A DNA stretch of 64,000 nt from Actinomycetes bacterium (GTDB lineage Bacteria; Actinomycetota; Acidimicrobiia; Acidimicrobiales; JAMCPL01): the NCBI GenBank assembly GCA_021841005.1, contig JAKBVZ010000019.1, positions 124,001 through 188,000 of the forward strand. Reading direction: 5' to 3'. The first letter of the stretch is position 1. Each line of letters begins with the position of its first letter. The position numbers were made by a program, and so were the translations under genes. The notes beneath the pieces were generated by a model. That model did no database searches. It had not been told where the DNA came from and saw nothing but the letters and a program-made list of their open reading frames with translations. Positions 1-8,056 of this stretch are shown here, one piece after another.

Positions 1-8
1 GATTGGGC

Positions 9-1022
9 ATGGCTTCCGAGATACTTGCCGTGGCAGGAGCGCTGCTTCTGGCCATACTGCTAGGAGTAAGCGACGCACCCAATGCAACAGCCTCACTTGT
101 TGCCGGTCGAGCGGGTCCTTACAGAGGCATCCTGGCTTGGTCGGTGCTGTGGCATTTCGTCGGTGCACTTGTAGCGGGCCTTGCGGTGGCAAGGACGATA
201 GTGGGTCTCGTCAGGTTACCTCCATCACTGCTTGTGGCGTCTCTTGGGGTGGGCTGCATCGCGTCAGCTGTATTTACCTTGATGGCCGCACGCCGTGGGT
301 TGCCCGTCAGTGCCAGTGTCGGCCTGGTTGGGGGTCTTGCCGGTGCAGGTGTGGCAGCCCGGGGATTTGGCTCCATCAGCTGGTTCCACGTGAGCGGATT
401 CCATGTCACTGGCATCCTGGGAGTGTTGGGTGGGATCTTCCTTGCCCCGTTCGCGGGCGGTCTGCTTGCCGCTCTGATTTCTCTGGGTGTGTATTATCCG
501 GATTGGCATTTCCGGCGTAGTGCGATCAAGCCAGTGCGCCTCGGTACCTGGGCGATGGCGGCCTGGGTGGGCATCGCTGACGGCACCAACGATGGCCAGA
601 AGGCCATGGGCATCATGGTGGTTGCTGTTGCGGGTACAAGTGGACTTCATGGCGTAGCCGTTGCCTGGTGGATCAAGGTGGTATGCGGTCTTGCACTTGC
701 AGTGGCAACGGCCATAGGAGGCAGGAGGATCATAAGAACGGTATCTCGCGGTTTGTACCGTGGCGGGCCTATAGAAGGGGTTACCACCCAGGCCACGGCT
801 GCAGCGGTCATATTCGGCACGGCACTGATGGGCATACCCGTCTCCACCTCTGCGGTTGTCACATCTGGGATGGTAGGAGCAGGCATGGTCAGGCGCCGTC
901 ATCACGTACGCTGGCGGGAGGTGGAGATCGTACTGTGGGCTTGGGTTATCACGGTTCCAGCCTGCGCGTTGGGGGGATTCCTGCTGTTCTGGGGGTGGAG
1001 GTTGGCAGGTGGAGTAAGGTGA
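9..1022 (+). CDS. Pit-type low-affinity inorganic phosphate permease
   Basis: A multi-pass membrane protein of the PiT (PF01384) family, which moves inorganic phosphate by cation symport across the cytoplasmic membrane. The duplicated family signature is visible: GVSDAPNATASLVAG near residue 20 and GIADGTNDGQKAMGIM near residue 190, each followed by hydrophobic helices. At 337 residues the length is normal for the short bacterial form. ATG at 9 is used; a TTG at 3 is also in frame and the true start could lie before the window. The usual partner, a DUF47/PhoU-like protein, is at 3084, displaced by an intervening cassette. Substrate is inferred from the family only. Confidence 0.88.
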   Translation: MASEILAVAGALLLAILLGVSDAPNATASLVAGRAGPYRGILAWSVLWHFVGALVAGLAVARTIVGLVRLPPSLLVASLGVGCIASAVFTLMAARRGLPVSASVGLVGGLAGAGVAARGFGSISWFHVSGFHVTGILGVLGGIFLAPFAGGLLAALISLGVYYPDWHFRRSAIKPVRLGTWAMAAWVGIADGTNDGQKAMGIMVVAVAGTSGLHGVAVAWWIKVVCGLALAVATAIGGRRIIRTVSRGLYRGGPIEGVTTQATAAAVIFGTALMGIPVSTSAVVTSGMVGAGMVRRRHHVRWREVEIVLWAWVITVPACALGGFLLFWGWRLAGGVR

Positions 1023-1336
1023 TCGAGCTGATCGTGACCTCGTCGTCGGCGATGCCCAAAGTCGAGGATGGGACTCCGAGAACGCCCGCCACCAACGCGT
1101 CATTGACAACCTCAATGGACACTTCCGTCGCCTCCAAAATCACCAACAATCGATGGTATCTCCTTGACACCGACCCCGAGGGCTGGTAAACCGATAATTT
1201 TCATATCAGGCCTTTCGCCAGCCGTCAACTCATTGAGAGGCGAAGCACTGAGACACTTGGATGCACGTTGACATCAAGCATGGATAAAGCTAGCATAATG
1301 CTTGAGAAGTAGTCCATATTTTAGGGAGGCTGATTC
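1023..1336. other. Intergenic region, no supported gene; contains promoter
   Basis: About 310 bases follow the permease. Both strands have short open frames here, but none has a ribosome binding site or a recognisable product. The only supported element is a promoter-like sequence at 1268-1296 serving the small gene at 1337. Confidence 0.5.
1268..1296 (+). promoter_or_regulatory. Sigma70-like promoter of the aquaporin cassette
   Basis: A consensus -35 box TTGACA (1268-1273) is followed after 17 bases by TAGCAT (1291-1296), which continues into CATAAT. It lies about 40 bases upstream of the GTG start at 1337, which has its own AGGGAGG ribosome binding site. Confidence 0.6.
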
Positions 1337-1591
1337 GTGCACCTGTATTATCTGGCTTTTATGCAGTTCAGGTTGGGTCGTGTGCGCTTGAACCAAGCTA
1401 AGCGTAGAGTCGCAGCCTTGGCTTTGATTGCTTTTGGACTCGTGGGGATCTGGTCCGGTATCGCTTTGGGCGGTAAGGCTGTGTTGTTGTCGACCGCTTT
1501 GCCCTATCGGGTACCGGGCACCTCCCTCGCAGGCACTCCATACCGGGCACCTTCTATGCCACTGCTGGGCTTCAGCTTGCAGAATGGCTGA
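1337..1591 (+). CDS. Small single-pass membrane protein, unknown function
   Basis: An 84-residue frame starting with GTG, placed 8 bases after a strong Shine-Dalgarno sequence (AGGGAGG, about 1322-1328) and downstream of a good promoter. A basic N-terminal segment (RRVRLNQAKRR-like) precedes one hydrophobic helix at roughly residues 26-52, suggesting a membrane-anchored protein with the N terminus inside. Its stop overlaps the aquaporin start by 8 bases, so the two are probably translationally coupled. No family is recognised; coding status rests on the initiation signals. Confidence 0.5.
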   Translation: MHLYYLAFMQFRLGRVRLNQAKRRVAALALIAFGLVGIWSGIALGGKAVLLSTALPYRVPGTSLAGTPYRAPSMPLLGFSLQNG

Positions 1592-2447
1592 TGTGATGAG
1601 CTTTTCCCGAGAGGAACTGGCGCTCGAGCACGCGACCGTATTGGCCCGCGGCCCACACCAGTCCGAGCCCCAATGGGTGCGCGACCCCCACGATGTCACT
1701 TATGAGTGGCGCCGCCTGTTCTCCGAGTTCTTCGGAACCTTCCTCCTCGTCGTCGTGGCGGCTGGGGCCCCTGTGGTTGATGCCGTCTCCCACGGCCAGG
1801 TACCTCTCGACGCGCAGGTCGTGGCACCGGGTCTCATGGTGATGGGGATCATCTACTTCATGGGTATGGTGAGCGGGGCGCACCTGAACCCTGCGGTAAC
1901 CTTGTCGTTCGCAACACGGGGGAACTTTCCCTGGAACCGGGTACCCGGGTACATCGTGGCCCAGATTGCCGGTGCCATAGCGGCGTCCCTTTTCCTGCGT
2001 GGTCTGTTCGGCGACGTCGGGCACCTAGGGGCCACCCTTCCGGGGCCCGGCTTCTCCTCGTGGACCGTACTGGTTGTCGAGGCCCTCTTGACCCTTGGCT
2101 TGGTCAGCGTCATCCTCGGGACAGCCTCGGGAGCGCGCAATGTGGGGGCGAACGCGGCACTTGCCGTCGGTGGCTATATCGCGCTGGCAGGCCTGTGGGC
2201 CGCCCCGGTTACCGGTGCCTCGATGAACCCCGCCCGCTCCTTCGGCCCCCAGGTCGTCGGAGGGGACTGGACCGCCTGGTGGGCCTACATCGCCGGTCCG
2301 CTGATCGGCGGGGGTCTGGCGGTTAGCGTGGCATGGATACTGCGTGGCCCGCCGTCGAACGCAGCGAGTATTGCCGCCCAGGGGGAGGTCCCTACATCAT
2401 CCGAGCGGACCTCGACCGACGACGGAGGAGGAGACCATGCCCATTGA
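1584..2447 (+). CDS. MIP-family aquaporin / glycerol facilitator-like channel
   Basis: A major intrinsic protein that lets water or small neutral solutes cross the cytoplasmic membrane. Both pore motifs are intact: SGAHLNPAV in the first half and TGASMNPARSFGP in the second, with six hydrophobic helices expected. About 45 hydrophilic residues precede the first helix. ATG at 1584 overlaps the preceding small ORF by 8 bases; ATG at 1596 is an alternative. The C-terminal tail is Thr/Ser/Asp rich. The gene and its neighbours (1337-2856) look richer in GC than flanking genes, and the cassette separates two genes that normally form a pair, suggesting insertion. Water versus glycerol selectivity cannot be read here. 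Confidence 0.85.
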   Translation: MADVMSFSREELALEHATVLARGPHQSEPQWVRDPHDVTYEWRRLFSEFFGTFLLVVVAAGAPVVDAVSHGQVPLDAQVVAPGLMVMGIIYFMGMVSGAHLNPAVTLSFATRGNFPWNRVPGYIVAQIAGAIAASLFLRGLFGDVGHLGATLPGPGFSSWTVLVVEALLTLGLVSVILGTASGARNVGANAALAVGGYIALAGLWAAPVTGASMNPARSFGPQVVGGDWTAWWAYIAGPLIGGGLAVSVAWILRGPPSNAASIAAQGEVPTSSERTSTDDGGGDHAH

Positions 2448-2489
2448 GAAGGAGAAGGAGATGACGACGGAGGAGGAGACTATGCCCAT
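2418..2489 (+). repeat. 27-bp direct duplication covering a ribosome binding site and start codon
   Basis: 2418-2444 and 2463-2489 match at 26 of 27 positions, with a 45-base period. Each copy contains GGAGGAGGA followed by an ATG (2437 and 2482). The duplication is in frame and gives the protein a repeated TTEEETMP segment. Confidence 0.85.
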
Positions 2490-2856
2490 GCCCAAGGAGC
2501 ACTGGAAGGAGGACCCCGAGGAGCAGGACTACCCTGCCGCGCGTTCATACCTGTCGCTTCTGGTCGCGCCCGACGAAGCACGCAAATATGCGAAAGCACT
2601 GGCCAGGGAGAAAGGTATCTCGCATTACAAGGCCAAGGACCTTTTACGGGCGAGCAGGCTCCCCCTGCTTCCCGCCGACGACCCCGAGTTGACAAAGGAC
2701 CTCGAGAAGGTAGGTAAGGGCATCAAGCTCTCGCCGGTTCTGCTTGTACGCGGGGAGCCACTGTGGGTCGCCGACGGGTACCACCGGATCTGCGCTAGTT
2801 ACCACATCGACGAGGACGCCTCCATCCCTTGCCGGATTGTGGGGCGGATTTCCTGA
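2437..2856 (+). CDS. Conserved protein with ParB-like ADGYHR motif
   Basis: A 139-residue soluble protein. The N terminus is highly charged and carries a repeated TTEEETMP-type segment from a DNA duplication. The C-terminal half contains LSPVLLVRGEPLWVADGYHR, resembling the core of ParB/Srx-like nuclease-fold domains, where the D-G-H-R motif contacts nucleotide. ATG 2437 follows a GGAGGAGG sequence and overlaps the aquaporin stop by 11 bases; ATG 2482 has an equally good binding site and gives a protein 15 residues shorter. Probably co-transcribed with the aquaporin. The motif match is by eye and no function is claimed. Confidence 0.65.
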   Translation: MPIEKEKEMTTEEETMPMPKEHWKEDPEEQDYPAARSYLSLLVAPDEARKYAKALAREKGISHYKAKDLLRASRLPLLPADDPELTKDLEKVGKGIKLSPVLLVRGEPLWVADGYHRICASYHIDEDASIPCRIVGRIS

Positions 2857-3046
2857 GTGGGAATGACGGGCGTAGAGACAGCATCCGTTTCTCCTTTGTC
2901 GGCTTCCGTTTCATCGACAGCCTGATCGCACTCTACCTGCTTGACCGAGGTGGTTGTTGCCCACCTCTGCCTGAACGCAAAGCCTCATGATTGACCCACG
3001 GATTGGCGCGAAGAGCCTGAAATTGCAACACCAAGACTGCGATCAA

Positions 3047-3076
3047 TGAACAGTCGCCGGGCTAGGCGGATACGAT
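3047..3076 (+). promoter_or_regulatory. Possible leaderless promoter for the PhoU-like gene
   Basis: TACGAT (3071-3076) lies 7 bases before the ATG at 3084, so transcription would begin at or next to the start codon. TGAACA (3047-3052) is a partial -35 match with an 18-base spacer. No ribosome binding site precedes the gene, as expected for a leaderless message. Confidence 0.35.
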
Positions 3077-3083
3077 AGATGCC

Positions 3084-3776
3084 ATGGACAGGAAGCAGGG
3101 CATGGCGGATTTCCGGAAGGCTCAACGGGTAGGGGCGCCGGGCCACCGGAACCAGAAGACTAGATGGTGGAGGAGACTGCTCGAACCGGCGAACTCTGAC
3201 GTTATAGCGCAACTTGTGGAGCAGGGTAAGGTAAGCATCGATGCACTGGCCGCCTTCTCGCGGTGGTCCGCCGGCGGAGAGCCCGAGTTTGCCGAAGTGG
3301 TGAGAGACCTGGAGCACAAGGCCGATGATGCCAGGAAGTCGTTGCTTGTCAGCCTTCGCGGCGTGCTCGTCACTCCCATCGACCAGGAAGACCTGTATGT
3401 GCTGTCGGAGAGATGCGACAGGGTGGTGAATGCTGCGAAGAATATTGTGAGGGAGGCGGAAGCACTTGGATGGGTGCCGGACAAGTACGCTGCATTTATG
3501 GGCAAACACCTCAGTGCCGGAATGTCCCATCTCGGCGAAGGATTCGACTCCCTCCAGAGGGATCATGACGAGGCAGGCAGGGCGGCCGACAAGGCTGTGC
3601 GTTCGGCTAGAGCCGTGGAGTACGGCTACAGGCAGGCTATGGCAGGGTTACGTGATGACACCGATCTGAAGGAAGTCTTCGTATGCCGTGAGATGTATCG
3701 TTCCTATGCCCGTGCGGCCGACCTGGTTTCGGGAGTCTCGGATAGGTTGTGGTACGTGGTATTGGGATCAGCGTAG
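3084..3776 (+). CDS. DUF47 (PhoU-like) family protein
   Basis: A 230-residue all-helical cytoplasmic protein of the DUF47/PhoU_div family, which accompanies Pit-type phosphate transporters and is thought to regulate them. Conserved features include the metal-binding-type segment VVRDLEHKADDARKSL and an ITPxDQEDLY-like motif (VTPIDQEDLYVLSERCD). The Pit gene is 2 kb upstream, beyond the aquaporin cassette. The stop codon directly abuts the ribD start at 3777, so this gene likely heads the riboflavin transcript. The role is inferred from the family and context. Confidence 0.8.
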   Translation: MDRKQGMADFRKAQRVGAPGHRNQKTRWWRRLLEPANSDVIAQLVEQGKVSIDALAAFSRWSAGGEPEFAEVVRDLEHKADDARKSLLVSLRGVLVTPIDQEDLYVLSERCDRVVNAAKNIVREAEALGWVPDKYAAFMGKHLSAGMSHLGEGFDSLQRDHDEAGRAADKAVRSARAVEYGYRQAMAGLRDDTDLKEVFVCREMYRSYARAADLVSGVSDRLWYVVLGSA

Positions 3777-4811
3777 ATGGGGAGCGAGAACACCCTTGAC
3801 TCCGATCTGATGGCACGGGCGCTGGACCTGGCATCGGGCATTGCCGGTACGACATCGCCAAATCCCTGGGTCGGTGCTGTAGCCGTGACCACCGATGGAA
3901 GGGTGTTCGAAGGTGCAACCGAACCTCCAGGCGGGAGACATGCGGAAGTGGTTGCGCTGGACTCCCTCGAGCAATCCGGCGCCAAAGCAACAGGATCGAC
4001 GCTTTACGTGACACTGGAGCCGTGCTGCCATTACGGTCGTACCCCACCCTGCACGGAACGGATAATAAGATCGGGCGTGAAGCGTGTGGTGATAGCCCTG
4101 GTGGATCCCGATCCCAAGGTCAATGGTGCAGGGATCGATCAATTGAAGAGTGCCGGCATGGAGGTGGAGACCGGTGTGCAGGAGCTTCCGGCGCAAGCAT
4201 TGCTCGAGCCGTATCTGAAACATCGCCTGACAGGATTACCCTGGGTAATCCTGAAACTCGGCAGCACGCTCGATGGTCGTATAGCAGCTCCTGACGGGAC
4301 GTCCAAATGGATCACTGGTCCTGCTGCACGTGATGATGTCCACCGACTGAGGGCGCATTGTGATGCTATAATTACCGGAGCAGGTACGGTACGTGTGGAT
4401 GACCCCGAACTCACTGCCAGGATGGTGCCTGTACCGGCTCGCCGGCCGCTCAGGGTGGTGCTCGGCAGGGCGCCAAGTGGCGCCAGGGTGCTGCCGGCGA
4501 AGGAGTTCCAAGGCGATGTCGAGGATCTACTGGTTGACCTGGGGCGAGATGGATGCCTCCAGGTGCTGGTGGAGGGGGGCGCGTACACAGCGCGTGAATT
4601 TCACATGGCGGGATTGGTTGACAGGTATATTCTCTATATGGCTCCCGCATTCTTCGGAGGCGACGACGGTGTGCCGCTTTTCCGGGGCGCCGGCGCCCCG
4701 TCCATCGGGTCACTGTGGCGGGGGAGACTTGTGTCTGTGGCTAGGCTGGGAGATGATATCAGGGTAGAAATTGAACCACAGGAGGCAGCCAGGTGGCGTT
4801 CTCGAGTATAG
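3777..4811 (+). CDS. ribD: Bifunctional riboflavin biosynthesis deaminase/reductase RibD
   Basis: Catalyses deamination of the pyrimidine intermediate and reduction of its ribosyl side chain in riboflavin synthesis. The N-terminal deaminase domain has the zinc site H55-A-E57 with C83 and C92 in the PCCHYGRTPPC motif. The C-terminal reductase domain starts around residue 155 (VILKLGSTLDGRIA). At 344 residues the length is slightly short but complete. ATG abuts the DUF47 stop, and the 3' end overlaps ribBA by 19 bases, indicating tight coupling. The expected ribE between ribD and ribBA is absent. Confidence 0.95.
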   Translation: MGSENTLDSDLMARALDLASGIAGTTSPNPWVGAVAVTTDGRVFEGATEPPGGRHAEVVALDSLEQSGAKATGSTLYVTLEPCCHYGRTPPCTERIIRSGVKRVVIALVDPDPKVNGAGIDQLKSAGMEVETGVQELPAQALLEPYLKHRLTGLPWVILKLGSTLDGRIAAPDGTSKWITGPAARDDVHRLRAHCDAIITGAGTVRVDDPELTARMVPVPARRPLRVVLGRAPSGARVLPAKEFQGDVEDLLVDLGRDGCLQVLVEGGAYTAREFHMAGLVDRYILYMAPAFFGGDDGVPLFRGAGAPSIGSLWRGRLVSVARLGDDIRVEIEPQEAARWRSRV

Positions 4812-6019
4812 AAGAGGCTATTGAAGTCATACGTAACGGCGGTGCTGTTGTCGTCGTGGACGATGAGGACCGCGAGAACGAAGGTGACCTGATAATGGCT
4901 GCTGAGGCCATTACCCCTGAGAAAGTGGCGTTCTTCCTCGAACATACTTCAGGTGTGATATGCGTTCCGCTCACCCCTGACCGCCTCGAAGAGTTGAACC
5001 TGCCGCTCATGGTGCAGCCATGGGCCAACACCGAATCGCAGAAGACCGCCTTCACTGTAAGTGTGGACCTGGCGTATGGGACCAGTTCCGGCATCTCGGC
5101 CAGTGACAGGGCCGCAACCATCAAGGCCCTTACCGATGCATCCACCAAGCCTGATGACCTCAACAGGCCGGGACATGTGTTCCCGCTCCGGTATTCCGTC
5201 GGAGGGGTGCTCAAGCGAGGCGGCCATACGGAGGCCTCCGTAGATCTTGCCAAAGCTGCTGGCATGTATCCGGCAGGAGTGCTTTGTGAGATAGTGACCG
5301 AGAACAAGAGAACCATGGCGAGGCTACCTGAGTTGGAGATATTTGCCAAGAAGCATGGCATGCCGCTGATTTCGATTGCCGATCTGATCAAGCACAGGCG
5401 TCGCACGGAGAAGCTGGTGAAACTGGTTGCCAAGGCCAGGATACCTACAGAGATAGGTGAATGTGATGGATATGTCTACGAGTCGCTGCTCGATGGCGAG
5501 CAGCATTTTGCACTTGTAAAGGGTGAGATGGCCGGCGATGAACCGGTGCTGGTGCGGGTGCATTCCGAGTGCCTGACTGGAGATGTGTTCGGATCGCTGC
5601 GTTGTGACTGTGGTGTGCAGCTGGACCAAGCGCTCAGGCTCATCGGCGATGCGGGTAGGGGAGTCGTAGTCTATTTGAGGGGGCACGAGGGCAGGGGGAT
5701 AGGCCTAGGGCACAAGATGAGAGCGTACAGCCTGCAGGAGCAGGGTCGAGACACCGTCGACGCCAACCTTGAGTTGGGCCTTCCCGTAGATACCCGTGAG
5801 TATGGGATCGGTTCACAGATACTTGCTGACCTGGGGGTTACCAGGATGAGGCTCATGACCAACAACCCTCTCAAGTACGGCGGGCTGGAGGGTTTCGGGT
5901 TGGAAATCGTCGAGCGGGTCGCCCTTCCACCGCTGGCCAATCCAGAGAATATCAAGTACCTGCGTACCAAACGTGAACGCATGGGGCACTTGATAGAAGG
6001 GCTTGACGATGTCCTCTGA
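4793..6019 (+). CDS. ribBA: Bifunctional DHBP synthase / GTP cyclohydrolase II
   Basis: Supplies both precursors of riboflavin: 3,4-dihydroxy-2-butanone 4-phosphate from ribulose 5-phosphate (N-terminal RibB) and the pyrimidine from GTP (C-terminal RibA). RibB motifs are DDEDRENEGDL at 23-33 and RGGHTEAS at 142-149. RibA motifs are zinc ligands C260, C271 and C273 (SECLTGDVFGSLRCDCG) and HEGRGIGL at about 298-305. At 408 residues the fusion is full length. It overlaps ribD by 19 bases and ribH by about 11, forming one operon. Confidence 0.97.
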   Translation: MAFSSIEEAIEVIRNGGAVVVVDDEDRENEGDLIMAAEAITPEKVAFFLEHTSGVICVPLTPDRLEELNLPLMVQPWANTESQKTAFTVSVDLAYGTSSGISASDRAATIKALTDASTKPDDLNRPGHVFPLRYSVGGVLKRGGHTEASVDLAKAAGMYPAGVLCEIVTENKRTMARLPELEIFAKKHGMPLISIADLIKHRRRTEKLVKLVAKARIPTEIGECDGYVYESLLDGEQHFALVKGEMAGDEPVLVRVHSECLTGDVFGSLRCDCGVQLDQALRLIGDAGRGVVVYLRGHEGRGIGLGHKMRAYSLQEQGRDTVDANLELGLPVDTREYGIGSQILADLGVTRMRLMTNNPLKYGGLEGFGLEIVERVALPPLANPENIKYLRTKRERMGHLIEGLDDVL

Positions 6020-6569
6020 TCCGGTTGAAGGCATATCTCGAGATGATTGGGCATGGCTGGAAGGTACGGTCGGGTCATGCTTGCGCGGGAATCCAGCCGT
6101 CGGAGCGGCTAGAGGAGCGAGGTTGGGCTTGGTGTGTTCTGCCTTCAACGGGTCGATTACCTTGCGATTGTTGCGCGGAGCTCTCGATGCATTGGAAGCC
6201 GGCGGCATAAGCGGTAAGATGGTTACGGTTTCTTGGGTGCCAGGTGCATTCGAGATACCGATTACGGCCCGCAGGATGGCCAGAAATGGCGGCTTCGACG
6301 CCATCGTGTGTCTTGGGGCTGTCATCAGAGGAGGTACTCCTCACTTCGATTATGTGGCAGGCGAGTGTGCGGCCGGTATCCGGCAGGTCGGGCTGGAGAC
6401 GGACACCCCGGTCATCTTTGGTGTTCTTACCACGGATAATCTTGAACAGGCAATGGAGAGATCGGGTGGTGGCCCTGGCAACAAGGGATACGAATCAGTG
6501 ATGGTAGGCCTTGAGATGGTCGATCTGCTGGGCCGGCAGCTGGCGGCGACAGGGCGGCGATTATCATGA
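6009..6569 (+). CDS. ribH: 6,7-dimethyl-8-ribityllumazine synthase
   Basis: Condenses the RibD/RibB-derived intermediates into lumazine, the penultimate step of riboflavin synthesis. Characteristic segments include FNGSIT, WVPGAFEIP, CLGAVIRGGTPHFDYVAGE (with the catalytic His in the PHFDYV segment) and FGVLTTDNLEQAMERSGG. The N-terminal 35 or so residues are longer than usual. ATG 6009 overlaps the ribBA stop; an in-frame TTG at 6003 is an alternative. The 3' end overlaps the hisG start by 4 bases (ATGA). Confidence 0.95.
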   Translation: MSSDPVEGISRDDWAWLEGTVGSCLRGNPAVGAARGARLGLVCSAFNGSITLRLLRGALDALEAGGISGKMVTVSWVPGAFEIPITARRMARNGGFDAIVCLGAVIRGGTPHFDYVAGECAAGIRQVGLETDTPVIFGVLTTDNLEQAMERSGGGPGNKGYESVMVGLEMVDLLGRQLAATGRRLS

Positions 6570-7570
6570 CCGGGGGGACCTGGCAAGCCCCTGAGGGAGC
6601 CATGAAGGATGAGGTTGGACCTGGTCCTATTGCTGGTCAGGGTGTAAGTGAGCAGCACAGAGCGATGCAAGATTCGGATGTAACCGGCTCCAGGGGATTG
6701 AGGTTGGTGTTGCCCAAGGGATCATTGGAGAAGGCGACGTTTGATCTGTTCGAGGCTGCCGATCTCGGTGTAGTGAGGAGTTCGGGCGTCGATTACAGAG
6801 CTGTCGTGGATGACCCGCGTATCGGGGAAGTGAGGATACTGCGACCACAGGAGATCCCTATTTACGTAGAGAAGGGACTTTTCGATTTAGGGATAACCGG
6901 CAGGGATTGGATAGAGGAAACTGGGGCGGACGTAGTGTCCCTCGGAGAGTTGGCTTACTCCAAGGTGACCAGCAACCCCATCAGGGTGGTCCTTGCCGTA
7001 CCAGCGGATTCGCCGGTCGATGATGCGCGGGACTTACCGCAGAAGATGTCGATTTCTACGGAATACCCGCAGTTGACCCGTCGATTCGTTGACAAGTTGG
7101 GCATTGATGCGGACATACAGCTCTCCTACGGTGCCACTGAGGCGAAGGTACCTGACATTGTAGATGCAGTGGTGGAGATCACTGAAACGGGTAGGGCGCT
7201 CCGGGCTGCCGGCCTGAAGATAATATCCACCTTGCTGGTGTCCCGCACGGAGCTGATTGCCAATCGCGAGAGCGTAAAGGATGCCGGTATGCTGCATGCC
7301 ATGGAGCAGATCATGACGTTGCTTATCGGCGCGCTCGAAGCCCGCGGCAAGGTGCTCATAAAACTCAACGTAACAAAGGCCAGCCTTCCCGCCGTGCTGG
7401 ACTTGCTCCCATCGATGAAGTCGCCTACCATCTCAGAGCTTGCCGGTGGAGGTGGGTATGCGGTTGAAACGGTAGTGCCTAAGAGCAATGTGAACGTGCT
7501 GATCCCTGACCTGAAGGATGCGGGGGCAAGCGACATTGTCGAGATACCAATAGCCAAGGTTGTGCATTGA
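6566..7570 (+). CDS. hisG: ATP phosphoribosyltransferase, long form
   Basis: First enzyme of histidine synthesis, joining ATP and PRPP. The catalytic core begins near residue 45 (LRLVLPKGSLEKATFDLF) and the C-terminal HisG_C regulatory domain is present (ARGKVLIKLNVTKASLPAVLDLLPSMKSPTISEL), so this is the hexameric histidine-inhibited form that needs no HisZ. ATG 6566 overlaps ribH in an ATGA arrangement, giving a 44-residue N-terminal extension; ATG 6602, preceded by GGGAG, is a good alternative. No other his genes are nearby. Confidence 0.93.
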   Translation: MTGGTWQAPEGAMKDEVGPGPIAGQGVSEQHRAMQDSDVTGSRGLRLVLPKGSLEKATFDLFEAADLGVVRSSGVDYRAVVDDPRIGEVRILRPQEIPIYVEKGLFDLGITGRDWIEETGADVVSLGELAYSKVTSNPIRVVLAVPADSPVDDARDLPQKMSISTEYPQLTRRFVDKLGIDADIQLSYGATEAKVPDIVDAVVEITETGRALRAAGLKIISTLLVSRTELIANRESVKDAGMLHAMEQIMTLLIGALEARGKVLIKLNVTKASLPAVLDLLPSMKSPTISELAGGGGYAVETVVPKSNVNVLIPDLKDAGASDIVEIPIAKVVH

Positions 7571-7582
7571 GCAGGAGGGGAT

Positions 7583-7608
7583 CCCATCTGTTTGACCCAT
7601 CTGTTTGA
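7583..7608 (+). repeat. 13-bp perfect tandem duplication
   Basis: CCCATCTGTTTGA occurs twice head to tail in the gap between hisG and the cold-shock-like gene. Confidence 0.9.
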
Positions 7609-7661
7609 AGAGCATGCATGTTGGCTTATCGGACTGCTTGGAATCGGAGGTTGTCTTGAAC

Positions 7662-7916
7662 ATGGTCTTCAAGGGCACCGTAGTTTCTTTTGACGAAGTT
7701 CGGGGGACCGGCGAAATTGCCTGGTCACCTGGTTCAGAGGTTGGATCGGGCGCGGGAGTAAAGGATGATGGAGCCGTTGGCTCACATGTGGCCGTTTTCC
7801 ATTGTGCTGCCATCGCAGACGGGACCCGGTATGTCGATCCCGGTGCCCCCGTTATCTTCTCGCTGGTGCCTGGGCACTACGGGATGCTGGAAGCCGCCGG
7901 TATAATCAAGCTTTAG
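7662..7916 (+). CDS. Cold-shock-domain-like small protein
   Basis: An 84-residue protein whose N terminus (MVFKGTVVSFDEVRGTGEIAW) matches the opening strands of a cold-shock OB fold, with FHCAAIADGTRYVDPG and a final VPGHYGMLEAAGI strand. This resembles the atypical actinobacterial cold-shock-like proteins rather than classical CspA, since the RNP1 motif is altered. A Gly/Ser/Asp-rich loop interrupts the middle. ATG 7662 lies 11 bases after GGAGG; TTG 7656 is also possible. Nucleic-acid binding is inferred. Confidence 0.6.
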   Translation: MVFKGTVVSFDEVRGTGEIAWSPGSEVGSGAGVKDDGAVGSHVAVFHCAAIADGTRYVDPGAPVIFSLVPGHYGMLEAAGIIKL

Positions 7917-7958
7917 CGACACCGTTTGATGTGGCTGTGATGATCGGCAGGGAAGCTG

Positions 7959-7999
7959 CCTGCCGTACCCGTTATAATCGCAGGTCTACCGACGGCAGG
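7959..7999. promoter_or_regulatory. 8-bp inverted repeat enclosing a TATAAT box
   Basis: CCTGCCGT (7959-7966) and ACGGCAGG (7992-7999) are perfect inverted copies 25 bases apart; TATAAT lies between them at 7973-7978. It sits between the convergent ends of the cold-shock-like gene and the minus-strand ORF at 8057. It could be an operator around a plus-strand promoter or a structured 3' end. Confidence 0.4.
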
Positions 8000-8056
8000 T
8001 GACTATTCCTGACAACTACAACTGTGTAAGAGCTTAGCCACCTAACAGGGGAGTTG

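Noticed and set aside
264-1115. 283-residue minus-strand open frame opposite the Pit permease
   Set aside because: It mirrors the permease gene in another frame, has Arg/Pro/His-rich random composition and no family features; many similar shadows exist across the window.
1023-1200. Possible gene fragment after the Pit permease (both strands open)
   Set aside because: No ribosome binding site, no convincing family match, and frames are interrupted; left as intergenic.
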